Positions 18,045-27,330 of a stretch of 64,000 bases of DNA are shown piece by piece (within the stretch, counting starts at the first letter, position 1; every line of letters starts with the position of its first letter). Source of the DNA: Candidatus Bathyarchaeota archaeon. GTDB taxonomy: Archaea > Thermoproteota > CALKCG01 > B24 > DRYS01. The translations under genes were made by a program, and so were the position numbers. The stretch covers positions 62,001 through 126,000 of the forward strand of contig JAGTQC010000005.1 in NCBI GenBank assembly GCA_018396535.1, written 5' to 3'. The notes under the pieces are model-generated. The model made no database searches. It had not been told where the DNA came from and saw only the letters and a program-made list of their open reading frames with translations.

Positions 18045-19331
18045 CTACTGAAACTCGAATATCCTACCCCCTACTATAGTCTTCGCAACCCTAACCCTAT
18101 ACGATCCAGCACTCCCACTGATAGAGAGGATAGCTATATCGGCTATACAGCCATCCGATATACTACCTACAGACTCCAACCCCTCTAACCTAGCTTGATT
18201 AGTAGAGGTAAACATCGATGCTAGGTGTAGAGAATCCTCAAAAGATCTTGCAGGCCTATCTATCATAAATCCTGAAAAATCTCTTGTGAATAAGTTTAGT
18301 AGATTCTCGAAGGCTCTATCCATAGTGAGTAGGCTTCCAAATAGGGTTCCAGGTGGAGGCTGCTTATATACACCATCAGCATCTCTGTAACGTTTAACAA
18401 CTAGTACACCACCATCATCACTCCTACATCCTACAACCGAGAATGCCTCAAACTCACCTCTAGGTACCTCCTCATCTATAGGGAATACAGCATCGGTTAT
18501 CGCTATAACCTCACCCATCCTACCCTTCTGTATACGTCTCTCGATTATATCCGATACATACCTAGTATCCACATGGTATCCATCAAATATTATCTCGATA
18601 GATATAGGTAGAGTTAAAGCCCCCTCATACATCCCCCCACCCTCGAACGGTTTAAAGGATTGCCCCATAGCCCCATTCGTTATATGAACGATATACCTTA
18701 ACCCCCTCCTCCAAGCCTCCTCAAGTCGTCTAGCAGAAGCTTTAGAATGACCGCAGCCAACTATAAGACCTCTAGAACTAGCATATCCTACTAGATCCGA
18801 TCCGAAATCCACAGCTATATTAACTAGTCTAGCAGCTCCTGTCTCGATTATACCATCGAGGAGTTCAACAGCCCCCTCACTCCAAGGCTCAACTATGTAT
18901 TCACGAGGCTGGGCTCCACCACACTCAGCTCTTATAAACGTCCCCTCTACGTGAGCCCCCTCAATCCTAGCCCCATCTAAGCCATTCCGGTTAGAAGACA
19001 TATACGATCTTATACTACGTAGATAACTCAGAAGCCTATCCCTAGGCATAGCTATAGTAGCTATCTTCACCGATGTCACTCCATGCCTAACTAACGCTGA
19101 AGCAACCCTAGATAACCTATCTACACCTATATCCGAGATAGATCCTATCAGATCATGTACATGCTGATCCCTAAACCCTGGTATGATAAACAACCCGCTG
19201 CAATCTATAGTCTCACCTACTCTAACACCATCATAAACCCTTGTGATCCTACCATCCTCTACAGCTACATCTGCTCTAACTAAACCCTTAGGTGTTAAAA
19301 CCCATCCGCCACGAAGGGTAAAAGAATACAT
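18045..19331 (-). CDS. NagA-like amidohydrolase (N-acetylglucosamine-6-phosphate deacetylase family)
   Basis: 428-residue amidohydrolase. The metal-site HVH in GFRDQHVHD, the family stretch GAHVEGTFI, the histidine in GCGHSKASA, HITNGAMGQSF and the catalytic aspartate in AITDAV follow the NagA layout. NagA releases acetate from GlcNAc-6-phosphate. The sequence diverges around the substrate loops, so another N-acyl sugar is possible. It lies between the sugar isomerase/epimerase and the DapA-like gene with small gaps. Confidence 0.72.
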   Translation of the reverse strand: MYSFTLRGGWVLTPKGLVRADVAVEDGRITRVYDGVRVGETIDCSGLFIIPGFRDQHVHDLIGSISDIGVDRLSRVASALVRHGVTSVKIATIAMPRDRLLSYLRSIRSYMSSNRNGLDGARIEGAHVEGTFIRAECGGAQPREYIVEPWSEGAVELLDGIIETGAARLVNIAVDFGSDLVGYASSRGLIVGCGHSKASARRLEEAWRRGLRYIVHITNGAMGQSFKPFEGGGMYEGALTLPISIEIIFDGYHVDTRYVSDIIERRIQKGRMGEVIAITDAVFPIDEEVPRGEFEAFSVVGCRSDDGGVLVVKRYRDADGVYKQPPPGTLFGSLLTMDRAFENLLNLFTRDFSGFMIDRPARSFEDSLHLASMFTSTNQARLEGLESVGSISDGCIADIAILSISGSAGSYRVRVAKTIVGGRIFEFQ

Positions 19332-19341
19332 AGCTAATGTT

Positions 19342-20250
19342 TTAGCCTAGTAGCGAAAGCCTCGATAGAAGATCCTCTAAGAAACGCTTAGATTCCACCA
19401 CATCTGAATCTATATCTCCCCTATACCCTGCTCCACCTATATCGACAGCTATATAGCCTCTATACCCATGCTTAGCTAACGCTTTAACTACACCCTCCCA
19501 ATCTACGGTACCCCTACCCGGGGGTAGATGTAGATTATCCCTTCCATCATTATCTGATGCATGCACATAGGATATCCTAGAACCTAGCTTCTCGACAGAT
19601 AAAGGTAGTATCTCCTTCTGAGCATGTAGATGACCTGTATCCAGAACCGCGTAGAAGTTATCTGCACCTACAGCATCTAGCAACCTAAGCATAGCATCAG
19701 TATTACTTATATTCTCCCCAACCCTAGGTTCTAGGCAAAGCTTAAGCCCATACTCCTCAGCTAGACGGCTACATCTCTTAAAGCTCTCAACAATCCTAGC
19801 CCAAAGCTTAGGATAACTAAATCCTGGATCTACTTCAACCCTAAATTGTATACCAAAGCTTATAGCCTCCTTATACGGTACAGTACCTATGAACTTGAGT
19901 GGAGGAGTAAACGAATCTAGCTGAATCATATCGCAATCTAGGAATCTAGTTATCCCACAACTCTCCTCGAAATTCTTCAATGCTCTGCTCCATAACACCT
20001 CATCTAGACTAACTATATCTGGGAATATAGCGCATACATTGATAACCTTGAGACCTAGATCGCTACATAGCTTCCTAACCTCCCCCTTACGCTCCCTAAA
20101 CTCTAATAGCTGCGCCTCTCTAACAACCTCAACCTCCACAGCATCGAAGCCTAGCTTAGCCATCTCGCGTAGAGCTGTTAAAGTCTTATCGAATGATGGA
20201 GGATACCCATACTTAGTTATAGCATATAGCCAAGCACAACTAACCTTCAA
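19342..20250 (-). CDS. Sugar phosphate isomerase/epimerase (xylose-isomerase-like TIM barrel)
   Basis: 302 residues of the AP-endonuclease-2/sugar isomerase fold. Metal-ligand motifs are visible in LCLEPRVG (Glu), VLDTGHLHA (Asp/His), YVHASDNDG (His/Asp) and the late YIAVDIGG. It starts with TTG 20250. It is first in a four-gene reverse operon and divergent from a membrane transporter 110 bases away, which suggests a role in catabolism of the imported compound. The substrate is unassigned. Confidence 0.72.
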   Translation of the reverse strand: MKVSCAWLYAITKYGYPPSFDKTLTALREMAKLGFDAVEVEVVREAQLLEFRERKGEVRKLCSDLGLKVINVCAIFPDIVSLDEVLWSRALKNFEESCGITRFLDCDMIQLDSFTPPLKFIGTVPYKEAISFGIQFRVEVDPGFSYPKLWARIVESFKRCSRLAEEYGLKLCLEPRVGENISNTDAMLRLLDAVGADNFYAVLDTGHLHAQKEILPLSVEKLGSRISYVHASDNDGRDNLHLPPGRGTVDWEGVVKALAKHGYRGYIAVDIGGAGYRGDIDSDVVESKRFLEDLLSRLSLLG

Positions 20251-20360
20251 CCCGACTCCACCAGCCTATACTATCGATGAAATATCTGCATATAAACGTT
20301 GACTATAATACTAAGGCGAAAGGAATATATAACAGGTCATCTAGATACCCTTAAGGAGAT

Positions 20361-22469
20361 ATGAGCGAATACATGGGTATACGTACTAGGACATGGATCA
20401 TAGGAATAATAGCCGTAATATTATCCACCATATTCACTACATTCGTAGCACTATTCACAACAGGAGGAACACTATGGGGTTTAACCATAAATCCATGGGC
20501 TCAGGCGCAATCCGGAACTTTAACATTCGTATTCTGGTGGCCTCTAATTATAGCCTCTTTAGCAGCGGTATTAGCTAGGAATGGCGGATTGAATAAACAG
20601 GAAGTAACGATAGTACTAGCTATGGTTTGGGTTTCCTGGATGATCCCATCATTCTACGGTGTACTACCCGTCCTCACCATGATGGGTACTGCTCGTCAGA
20701 TTCCAGCCTTCCACCGATGGAATCTAGAGTATCTTAAACCTGCTCATTGGCAGTGGGGTCCTGATCCGTTCAACGATAAGCTTTGGGAGTCTTGGATGTA
20801 TGGTGGACCAGTACCATGGGCTGAGTGGATGCCAGCCCTATCCTGGCATATCGTTAGGATACTAGCCTACTATCTATGCTACATGTTCCTAGCTAGCATG
20901 TTTAGGAGACAATGGGTTGATCTAGAAGCTCTACCATTCCCACATGCTACTGCTGCTGCTAAGCTTATAGATATGGCTTATGAGAAGGTTGATGGAGGAA
21001 CAAGACTATTCCAAAACGTATGGCTATGGCTAGGACTACTAATAGGATTCCTAGCAATATACCCATACTGGGCATGGACACTACCAGGACTAGGAGTAGC
21101 GCAGTTAATGTATCCGGCAACACAGGGGATAGATTTAACACCGTACGTTATACTACCCCAGGCTCCGTTAACGTTCAACTTCGAAGCATTCTTCATAGGA
21201 TTCTTCTTCCTAATACCCGTGAAGACGCTGTTTAGCTTCATAGTAGTAGATGCTATAGCCTTCAGAGTTATACCCCCTATCATATGCTATCTAGGCTTAT
21301 GGGAGCCTCACTCTGCAGGTTCTTCAGGAGGTATAAACGCTTATATAGGGTGGACACAGGAGGGATGGACTGGCCCACTCATGCAGAGTTGGCAGCAGAC
21401 CTGGGGTAAGCTAGGCTGGATCACTGTGGGAGCGATGTTCGGGTTAATGTTCTTCCCGATATTCGTCACCTATAGGAGCGAGCTTATCAACGCCTTCAAA
21501 GCTATAATAGGTAAAGCTCCACCGGAGGTTGAAGCTAGAGAACCGTTGAAGTTTAGGTATATGCTACTAGGCTTCATAGTATTCCTACTAGTATACATAG
21601 CTACATGGTGGAGTTCGAGTCTCGGATACCTACCAGTATTATGGGGTATATTCTGGACCGTTGTGAATGGATTATACTGGGTTGGTAGAGCTAGGATAGC
21701 TGGTGATGCAGGACTTATATTCGAGGATCTATGGAATGAGCAGAGGTTTGCACACTACTGGAACTCAACCATGGTAGGATGGTTCCTAGCAGATACATCT
21801 TCACCATTCTTCATGGATGATCTGCAGAAGAGGTATCTTGTAGTAAGAGCAGATTATCCATGGTATACCTCTGTTATAAAGGCAGCCCCCATGGCTTCTA
21901 TTATAGAATCGTATAAGATAGGATCATTAGAGGGTGTACATTCCAAGTATATATTCATTGCAGGGCTTATCGCTACGATACTAGGTGTCGTACTATCGAT
22001 GTTCGTGATACTGCAGATGTGGTATAGCTTTGGAGCTTTAAACCTTTCTACATTCAACTATACAGGTGCACCGCATAACCACTATCAGAGGGGCCCCACG
22101 TACAGGGTCGTCGCGGTTGTTGGAGATTACTGGAGGCAGGGTATAACCGTGAAGCCTACAGCTAATCAATGGATACTATTCTCTGTAGGATTCATAATAG
22201 TATCCCTAATTCACGCTCTATCAGCTAGATACCCATGGTTCCCTGTAAACGCACCTGGAACAGCTTTAGGTCTAGGTATATTCCAAGCAGCATTATGGTT
22301 CCCAGCGATAATAGCTTATATAGCTAAGGTTATCGTTATGAGGATTGGTGGAGCTAAGCTATACGAGGATGTAGCTATGCCATTCGCTATAGGTATGGCT
22401 GCATCTGTATCCTTAGCGATACTACTGGGAGTAGCTTCAGGCTTCGCTACAACTCTAACCATGATGTAA
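20361..22469 (+). CDS. DUF6785-type multi-spanning membrane transporter (OPT-like)
   Basis: 702-residue protein with about 12-14 hydrophobic helices and large tryptophan-rich loops (FWWPLIIASL; HWQWGPDP). The layout resembles the DUF6784/DUF6785 families, distant relatives of oligopeptide transporters. It has a good ribosome site (AAGGAGAT) before ATG 20361 and a TATA-like ATATATAAC about 30 bases further upstream. It is divergent from the sugar-isomerase/NagA/DapA/PreA-like operon, so it probably imports the compound that operon degrades. Confidence 0.65.
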   Translation: MSEYMGIRTRTWIIGIIAVILSTIFTTFVALFTTGGTLWGLTINPWAQAQSGTLTFVFWWPLIIASLAAVLARNGGLNKQEVTIVLAMVWVSWMIPSFYGVLPVLTMMGTARQIPAFHRWNLEYLKPAHWQWGPDPFNDKLWESWMYGGPVPWAEWMPALSWHIVRILAYYLCYMFLASMFRRQWVDLEALPFPHATAAAKLIDMAYEKVDGGTRLFQNVWLWLGLLIGFLAIYPYWAWTLPGLGVAQLMYPATQGIDLTPYVILPQAPLTFNFEAFFIGFFFLIPVKTLFSFIVVDAIAFRVIPPIICYLGLWEPHSAGSSGGINAYIGWTQEGWTGPLMQSWQQTWGKLGWITVGAMFGLMFFPIFVTYRSELINAFKAIIGKAPPEVEAREPLKFRYMLLGFIVFLLVYIATWWSSSLGYLPVLWGIFWTVVNGLYWVGRARIAGDAGLIFEDLWNEQRFAHYWNSTMVGWFLADTSSPFFMDDLQKRYLVVRADYPWYTSVIKAAPMASIIESYKIGSLEGVHSKYIFIAGLIATILGVVLSMFVILQMWYSFGALNLSTFNYTGAPHNHYQRGPTYRVVAVVGDYWRQGITVKPTANQWILFSVGFIIVSLIHALSARYPWFPVNAPGTALGLGIFQAALWFPAIIAYIAKVIVMRIGGAKLYEDVAMPFAIGMAASVSLAILLGVASGFATTLTMM

Positions 22470-22489
22470 AAAGAGGGGAACTTTAATTA

Positions 22490-23260
22490 TCAGCCTTTAA
22501 TATTTTTTAATATTCTCTCAGCGTTGCCATAGAATATATTCTGTATCTCATCTCTCGTAAAACCTATTTGTGGGAGAGCCACTTCCCAGAAGTTTTTATA
22601 TCGTAGAAAGTTTTCTGGGGCCGTGTCTGTAGCATACAATAGCCTGTTTGGATCAGCATCGTAGCGTATCCTATTCTTTAATGCTAAAGCTACCCAGAAT
22701 GTATGTCCTCCGCATATATCGAAGTATAGGTTCGGGTTATGCATCATGAGTACAGCAGCTTCATCACACCATGGATGCCCTAGATGTGCTCCGATTATTA
22801 TCAAATTAGGAAAGCTTCTAGCAATCCTATCTAGACGGATCGGGCGCATAAAATCCGATGAGACTCTATATTCTCTATCTACCGGATCCCTAGCTACGAT
22901 ACCTGTATGGAATAGTATAGGCATCCTATACTTTTCAGCTCTCTCATAGTATGGAAAGAATTCATCGCTATCATAAGGCTTCAAAGGCTTTATAATCTTC
23001 AACCCAGTAAACCCGCGAGAATATAGATCATCTACAACTTTAGTATCATCTACACCTAGATGTACAAACCCGAATCCCTTGAATAGATCTGGGTATTCCT
23101 GGAAAGCCTCTTCTATAAGCCTATTCTCATCTACTCCTCTAAACCTACCTAAACTCTGAAGCCAAACCATGGATATATCAGCTTTCTCACAACCCTCTAC
23201 TAGACGTTTTAACGGATCTCCACCGATAGGGTAGTGTACATGCACATCTATAGCTTTCAT
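22490..23260 (-). CDS. COG2159-type TIM-barrel amidohydrolase
   Basis: 256-residue metal-dependent hydrolase or decarboxylase. The N-terminal DVHVHYP supplies the HxH metal site, FHTGI and GAHLGHPW supply later histidines, and YATDTAPEN the catalytic aspartate. The family covers lactonases and decarboxylases acting on ring compounds or lactones. It lies just downstream of galT, so a sugar lactonase role is conceivable but unproven. Confidence 0.7.
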   Translation of the reverse strand: MKAIDVHVHYPIGGDPLKRLVEGCEKADISMVWLQSLGRFRGVDENRLIEEAFQEYPDLFKGFGFVHLGVDDTKVVDDLYSRGFTGLKIIKPLKPYDSDEFFPYYERAEKYRMPILFHTGIVARDPVDREYRVSSDFMRPIRLDRIARSFPNLIIIGAHLGHPWCDEAAVLMMHNPNLYFDICGGHTFWVALALKNRIRYDADPNRLLYATDTAPENFLRYKNFWEVALPQIGFTRDEIQNIFYGNAERILKNIKG

Positions 23261-23302
23261 AACCCGTCAACCTATAAGCTAGTATATCTACTAGATATAA
23301 GC

Positions 23303-24289
23303 TTATGGTATACGCCCTAAGCTACCCAGTCTCCCAGCTATCCTCCTCGCAGCTTCTCTAAGCTCCCCAACTCTATCCTCAGGTACCCCATCATATGTGA
23401 ATACCCATGCACCCCATTCTACACCTGCAGCATACTTAAGCCTATCCCTAGATAAGTGTGGAGTATAGAATTCTACATGTAGTCTATAATCCTTGTTCAC
23501 CTGTTTAATAGGTGCTTGATGGAATATCATCATATAGGCATACTCTGATCCAAATAGCTCCTCGTAAACACCGGTAGCTACCCTTATAGTATCGGCTAGT
23601 AGGAGTGCTGAATATCTATCGAGCTCGTAGAGTAGTTTAACATCTCTCAATGGATATATATGCATCTCGTATGGCCACATAGCATAGAATGGTAGTAGGA
23701 GTATGAATTCATCGTTGACATATACTATACGTTTAGATTCCCTAATCTCCGCTTCAACTATATCTTCAAAAAGGTTTCTCCCATAATCCCTTCTATACCT
23801 GATAACCGATTCTATCTCTCTAACTATCCTCGGAGGGATGAATGTGAATGCGTAAATCTGGCTGTGAGGATGGGTTAGCGAAACACCTATCAGTACACCC
23901 TTATTCTTAAAGGGCATCACATATTCTATAGCTGGGTTAGATGCGATATCCCTGGTTCGTTCACCTAGCAGGAGTATATACTCCGACACCTGCTCTAAAG
24001 GTATATCTTGAAAATCCCCCTCATGCACCGGTGTTTCCACTACTACTTCACATACTCCTAAAGCCTCACTCTTAATAAACGGTTCACACCCCTCATCTAC
24101 TTTAGGCGGGTTAAGCGATAGAGCTGGATATCTATTCGGTAGAGCTAAGACTCTCCACTCACCCTGAGTTTCAGATCCGCCGGGGCAAAACGGACAGAAG
24201 GTTGAATGCCAAGGCCTCCCCTTCCTATGACCAGCTACTATTATCCAGCAGTCTAGGAGCGGATTCCACCTCAACTCATGTCCAGACAT
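23303..24289 (-). CDS. galT: Galactose-1-phosphate uridylyltransferase
   Basis: 328-residue HIT-superfamily transferase of the Leloir pathway, exchanging UMP between UDP-glucose and galactose-1-phosphate. The catalytic HPHSQ is in SLTHPHSQIYAF, and the structural CPFC zinc pair lies near the N-terminus. It begins ELRWNPLLDCWIIVAGHR, the usual GalT opening. No galE is visible nearby. A 138-base gap separates it from the upstream kinase and contains two inverted repeats, so it may have its own regulated promoter. Confidence 0.9.
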   Translation of the reverse strand: MSGHELRWNPLLDCWIIVAGHRKGRPWHSTFCPFCPGGSETQGEWRVLALPNRYPALSLNPPKVDEGCEPFIKSEALGVCEVVVETPVHEGDFQDIPLEQVSEYILLLGERTRDIASNPAIEYVMPFKNKGVLIGVSLTHPHSQIYAFTFIPPRIVREIESVIRYRRDYGRNLFEDIVEAEIRESKRIVYVNDEFILLLPFYAMWPYEMHIYPLRDVKLLYELDRYSALLLADTIRVATGVYEELFGSEYAYMMIFHQAPIKQVNKDYRLHVEFYTPHLSRDRLKYAAGVEWGAWVFTYDGVPEDRVGELREAARRIAGRLGSLGRIP

Positions 24290-24304
24290 AGTTTAGCCCC
24301 CATC

Positions 24305-24325
24305 GATGCAAGCTTTCATTGCATC
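24305..24325 (-). repeat. Perfect 7-bp inverted repeat in the galT leader
   Basis: GATGCAA at 24305-24311 and TTGCATC at 24319-24325 form a stem with a seven-base loop. The feature lies 16-36 bases before the galT ATG, so it would sit in the mRNA leader if transcription starts at the TATA box near 24412-24420. Confidence 0.5.
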
Positions 24326-24379
24326 TATCACCCATAACTAAGATAGCCATCTAGTATGTAACCTTTCCCCCTCGACTTC

Positions 24380-24415
24380 ATAGGATAATCTCCAAGTCTA
24401 AATAGATCATCCTAT
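24380..24415 (-). promoter_or_regulatory. Inverted repeat at the galT TATA box, candidate operator
   Basis: Arms 24380-24391 (ATAGGATAATCT) and 24404-24415 (AGATCATCCTAT) pair over 12 bases with one mismatch, separated by 12 bases. On the minus strand the TATA-like ATTTTATAG (about 24412-24420) abuts and overlaps the first arm. The size and position suit a dimeric repressor site. A galK transcript-end hairpin is the alternative, since the galK stop is only 13 bases away. Confidence 0.5.
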
Positions 24416-24427
24416 AAAATCCATATC

Positions 24428-25702
24428 TTATACATAGGTTCTAAGATCTACCCTCGCTCCCTCACCTATCTTAGAAACCCATGCTGATGGACATCCTATA
24501 TCTAGACAAGCCTTCCTTATCCTTATAGCTTCATCGAAGCTTCTAGCTAAACCGAGTATAACTCCTCCAAGACCCGCACCCGATATCTTAGCACCTAACG
24601 CACCTGAATCCAGCATAGTAGACCATATCTCTTCGAGTCTAGGTAGACTTACCTCGTATAAATCTCTCAATAGTGTATGCTGGAATGAGAGTATGCACCC
24701 CAATACTGAGATCGGATCATCGAAATTAGGTCTATACTCTGATGAAAATTCATCACCTACTATCGAACGATATAATTCTGGCTGAGCTTTCATATACTTG
24801 ATAATCGATAGAGCATACATAGTCGATCTATGCATTCGTATAGTGAAGATTACCCTATTAGCAAGTTTAGATGGGAGAGAGGATAGATAAGGCTCTATCT
24901 CCTCCTCAGATATATCCTCCCATCTAGGCTCATAGTATCTACGACCAAGCTTCAAAGCTAATTCTACCGGGACTTTAACCTCATCTAGGAGAATCCTTAA
25001 CGCTTCATCTATCTCTGCTTGTCTAACAGGATGAACCGATACTATCCTACGCCTCACACCTGAATCTGCTAAGACCATTATGAAACCTCTATCCGGAAGC
25101 TCCTCCACATCGTATGGTGGCCTCGTATCTAGCTTCAATATCCCGCCATAAGATGAACCATACTGATCTAACCTACCACACGGTATACCCATAACATCAT
25201 GCTCAGCAGTATAAGCGATCTCAGCTACATCTCTCCTAGAAAGCTGGAGATCGTATAGTCCAGCTATAAGTTTAGCTATGGAAACTTCTAGAGCAGCGCT
25301 ACTCGATAAACCCGAACCTATAGGTACATGGCTTAGTATAGCTATATGTAACCCATCTATCCCAACACCCATATCCATGAATACTTTAACGAGAGCTCTA
25401 GCATAATCACCGAACCATCCACCACCCCTAAGCTTCAAACTACATATATCCACCTCATCTAAGTAGTCTACACCTTCATCGAATAGATTAACCGATGATA
25501 CTCGTAGTATACCATCCCTAGACCTATAACCGGCTGCATAGCATCTAAGTTCGATAGCTATAGGTACGACTGGTAGACCCTTATAATCTTGATGCGTATT
25601 TAGAAAATCAGCTCTACCTGGAGCTGAAGCTATCACAACCTCGGCATTCCTTGATGGATCTAAGAATCCTATCAACCTAGATACTACATCCTTCAGGGAC
25701 AT
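24428..25702 (-). CDS. galK: GHMP-family sugar kinase, annotated type galactokinase
   Basis: 424 residues with the GHMP layout: an N-terminal sugar-binding signature (PGRADFLNTHQDYKG), the ATP loop PIGSGLSSSAALEV, and a C-terminal KISGAGLGG motif. In bacterial galactokinase the signature is GEHTDYNG, in which the glutamate contacts the sugar 6-hydroxyl. Here that position is threonine. Galactose kinase activity is likely from context (galT downstream), but a 6-deoxy sugar or pentose substrate should be considered. It follows the isomerase-like gene by 30 bases. Confidence 0.78.
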   Translation of the reverse strand: MSLKDVVSRLIGFLDPSRNAEVVIASAPGRADFLNTHQDYKGLPVVPIAIELRCYAAGYRSRDGILRVSSVNLFDEGVDYLDEVDICSLKLRGGGWFGDYARALVKVFMDMGVGIDGLHIAILSHVPIGSGLSSSAALEVSIAKLIAGLYDLQLSRRDVAEIAYTAEHDVMGIPCGRLDQYGSSYGGILKLDTRPPYDVEELPDRGFIMVLADSGVRRRIVSVHPVRQAEIDEALRILLDEVKVPVELALKLGRRYYEPRWEDISEEEIEPYLSSLPSKLANRVIFTIRMHRSTMYALSIIKYMKAQPELYRSIVGDEFSSEYRPNFDDPISVLGCILSFQHTLLRDLYEVSLPRLEEIWSTMLDSGALGAKISGAGLGGVILGLARSFDEAIRIRKACLDIGCPSAWVSKIGEGARVDLRTYV

Positions 25703-25732
25703 ACCTAGCCTCTTATAAGCTAAACAGTCTAT

Positions 25733-27253
25733 CTATATTGATGCCATACTCTTAGATATACGCTCCCAGATAGGAATCATCCTCCTCCGCGATTCAGGAC
25801 CTAGTATTATAGGTTCTATACCCGCTATCTCGCATAGATATGTTAACGAGCGTACATGATCCCCTGCGACAGCTAGTATATGATTAGATGGGAATACGTT
25901 TATGAATTCTTCGAAACTGCAATGTAGTCTGGCATGGACGTGAGGCCATGTTGGGTTAGTCTCCTCGTTTATAGCCTTCCTCTCATCTGGTGGTAACTCT
26001 ACAGCTTCACCTAACACTATAACCATGTAGAGTCTATCATCCCATAATCCTAGACGAGCAAATGTTAAGGGTCCAGGAGCTGCATCGAATTCGACTGAAG
26101 CCCCTCCAGCTTTAAAGTAGAATTCTAAAGCTGGATGGAGGGTTATCTTCTTGAAGTTCTCCCTAGGATCGAAGCTTCTAGAAGCATACCAGCTTGAATG
26201 ATTACCTGAATTACAGAAATCCCATATATCCCTATCTGGATGGTAGAGTCTAACATCCATGAATAGTACGGGTAAACCCCCGCTCACATATTTCAATATC
26301 TGCATAGTTAATGCTGCGAGAGCATCTGCTTCTGTAGCGCATACCATAGGCTCCTTAGATCCATTCCAATCGTATGGATCGTTCATAAGCATCTCAGCTA
26401 CATCTGTTATACATACATGCTCTGATAGCTCCCTCTGACCCTTTATACCGCAGAAATCGAACCCCATCTCCTCGTTAATCATCTTCATAGCTAGGTATAG
26501 CCTCACCTGCTTCTCTAAGGCTTCGGGTGTAAGCATCTTCCCATCATATCTTATACGATCTCCTAGAAGATCTTCAAGCCACTTCATACCCTTCCTAACC
26601 TCTGTCTCATCCACCTTCTCCATCATCTTAACAAGTAGGAATTGATCTATATGGTATAAAGTCACACCGAAAGCCTTCTGTATAGGTACTAGGTGGAAGT
26701 ATCCAGTCTCCATACCCATGGAGTGCCCACCATAGAGTCCGTAAACCTCCCCTCTAAGATTCGTATATGCTTGAGCAGCTCTAACCCAATCTATAACTCT
26801 AGATTGAACATCAGGATCATCTATATCACCGATTATACGATGAGTCCTTACACCAGCCTGTCTCAAAGCTCCATCCGTAGCTAGTAAGCCTACGTTACCA
26901 GGATACTTACCACTATTATTGGATAGGCATAGGATTGGCTTATCCCTACCAACCGTATTTATGAATGGCCATACTAAATATGGGAAATCCCATACATAGA
27001 AGCATAGTATAATCTGTCTACAATTAGCTCTAACAAGTTCCTCCCCTACTCTACGAGCAGTCCTTATAGATTTTATAGTTTCAGAGCCTACTACAACTTT
27101 AGGTGTAGATCCATCTATATTCCTAGCTTTACTACGTATTATCTCAGCCCATCTATTAACCACCTCCATACACTCTTTCTCGTTAGCCTTGTACACATGC
27201 TCCCTCTCATCATTTATCAAAGCGATACCTATAGGCGTGGTTTTCAAATCCAA
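25733..27253 (-). CDS. L-fucose/L-arabinose isomerase-like protein
   Basis: 506 residues resembling the fucose isomerase family: an N-terminal Rossmann-like half (QIILCFYVWDFPYL, LYGGHSMGMETGY) and a C-terminal domain with CATEADALAALTMQ, which carries family metal-site features. A HARLHCSF segment lies near the end. It is the first gene of a probable reverse operon with the GHMP kinase. It starts at TTG 27253 after a GGTGG site, with a TATA-like CATATATATG about 20-30 bases upstream. The true substrate could be a ketose/aldose other than fucose. Confidence 0.72.
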   Translation of the reverse strand: MDLKTTPIGIALINDEREHVYKANEKECMEVVNRWAEIIRSKARNIDGSTPKVVVGSETIKSIRTARRVGEELVRANCRQIILCFYVWDFPYLVWPFINTVGRDKPILCLSNNSGKYPGNVGLLATDGALRQAGVRTHRIIGDIDDPDVQSRVIDWVRAAQAYTNLRGEVYGLYGGHSMGMETGYFHLVPIQKAFGVTLYHIDQFLLVKMMEKVDETEVRKGMKWLEDLLGDRIRYDGKMLTPEALEKQVRLYLAMKMINEEMGFDFCGIKGQRELSEHVCITDVAEMLMNDPYDWNGSKEPMVCATEADALAALTMQILKYVSGGLPVLFMDVRLYHPDRDIWDFCNSGNHSSWYASRSFDPRENFKKITLHPALEFYFKAGGASVEFDAAPGPLTFARLGLWDDRLYMVIVLGEAVELPPDERKAINEETNPTWPHVHARLHCSFEEFINVFPSNHILAVAGDHVRSLTYLCEIAGIEPIILGPESRRRMIPIWERISKSMASI

Positions 27254-27272
27254 CCACCATAGAAATCATGGC

Positions 27273-27281
27273 ATATATATG
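27273..27281 (-). promoter_or_regulatory. Probable TATA box for the isomerase-kinase operon
   Basis: The alternating ATATATAT stretch lies 20-28 bases upstream of the TTG start on the minus strand. This is close to the TATA spacing of a leaderless or nearly leaderless transcript. Confidence 0.4.
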
Positions 27282-27330
27282 AGAGAAAAATCTTCTGGTC
27301 TCCGATAACGGATATATAGAGTATCGCTCA

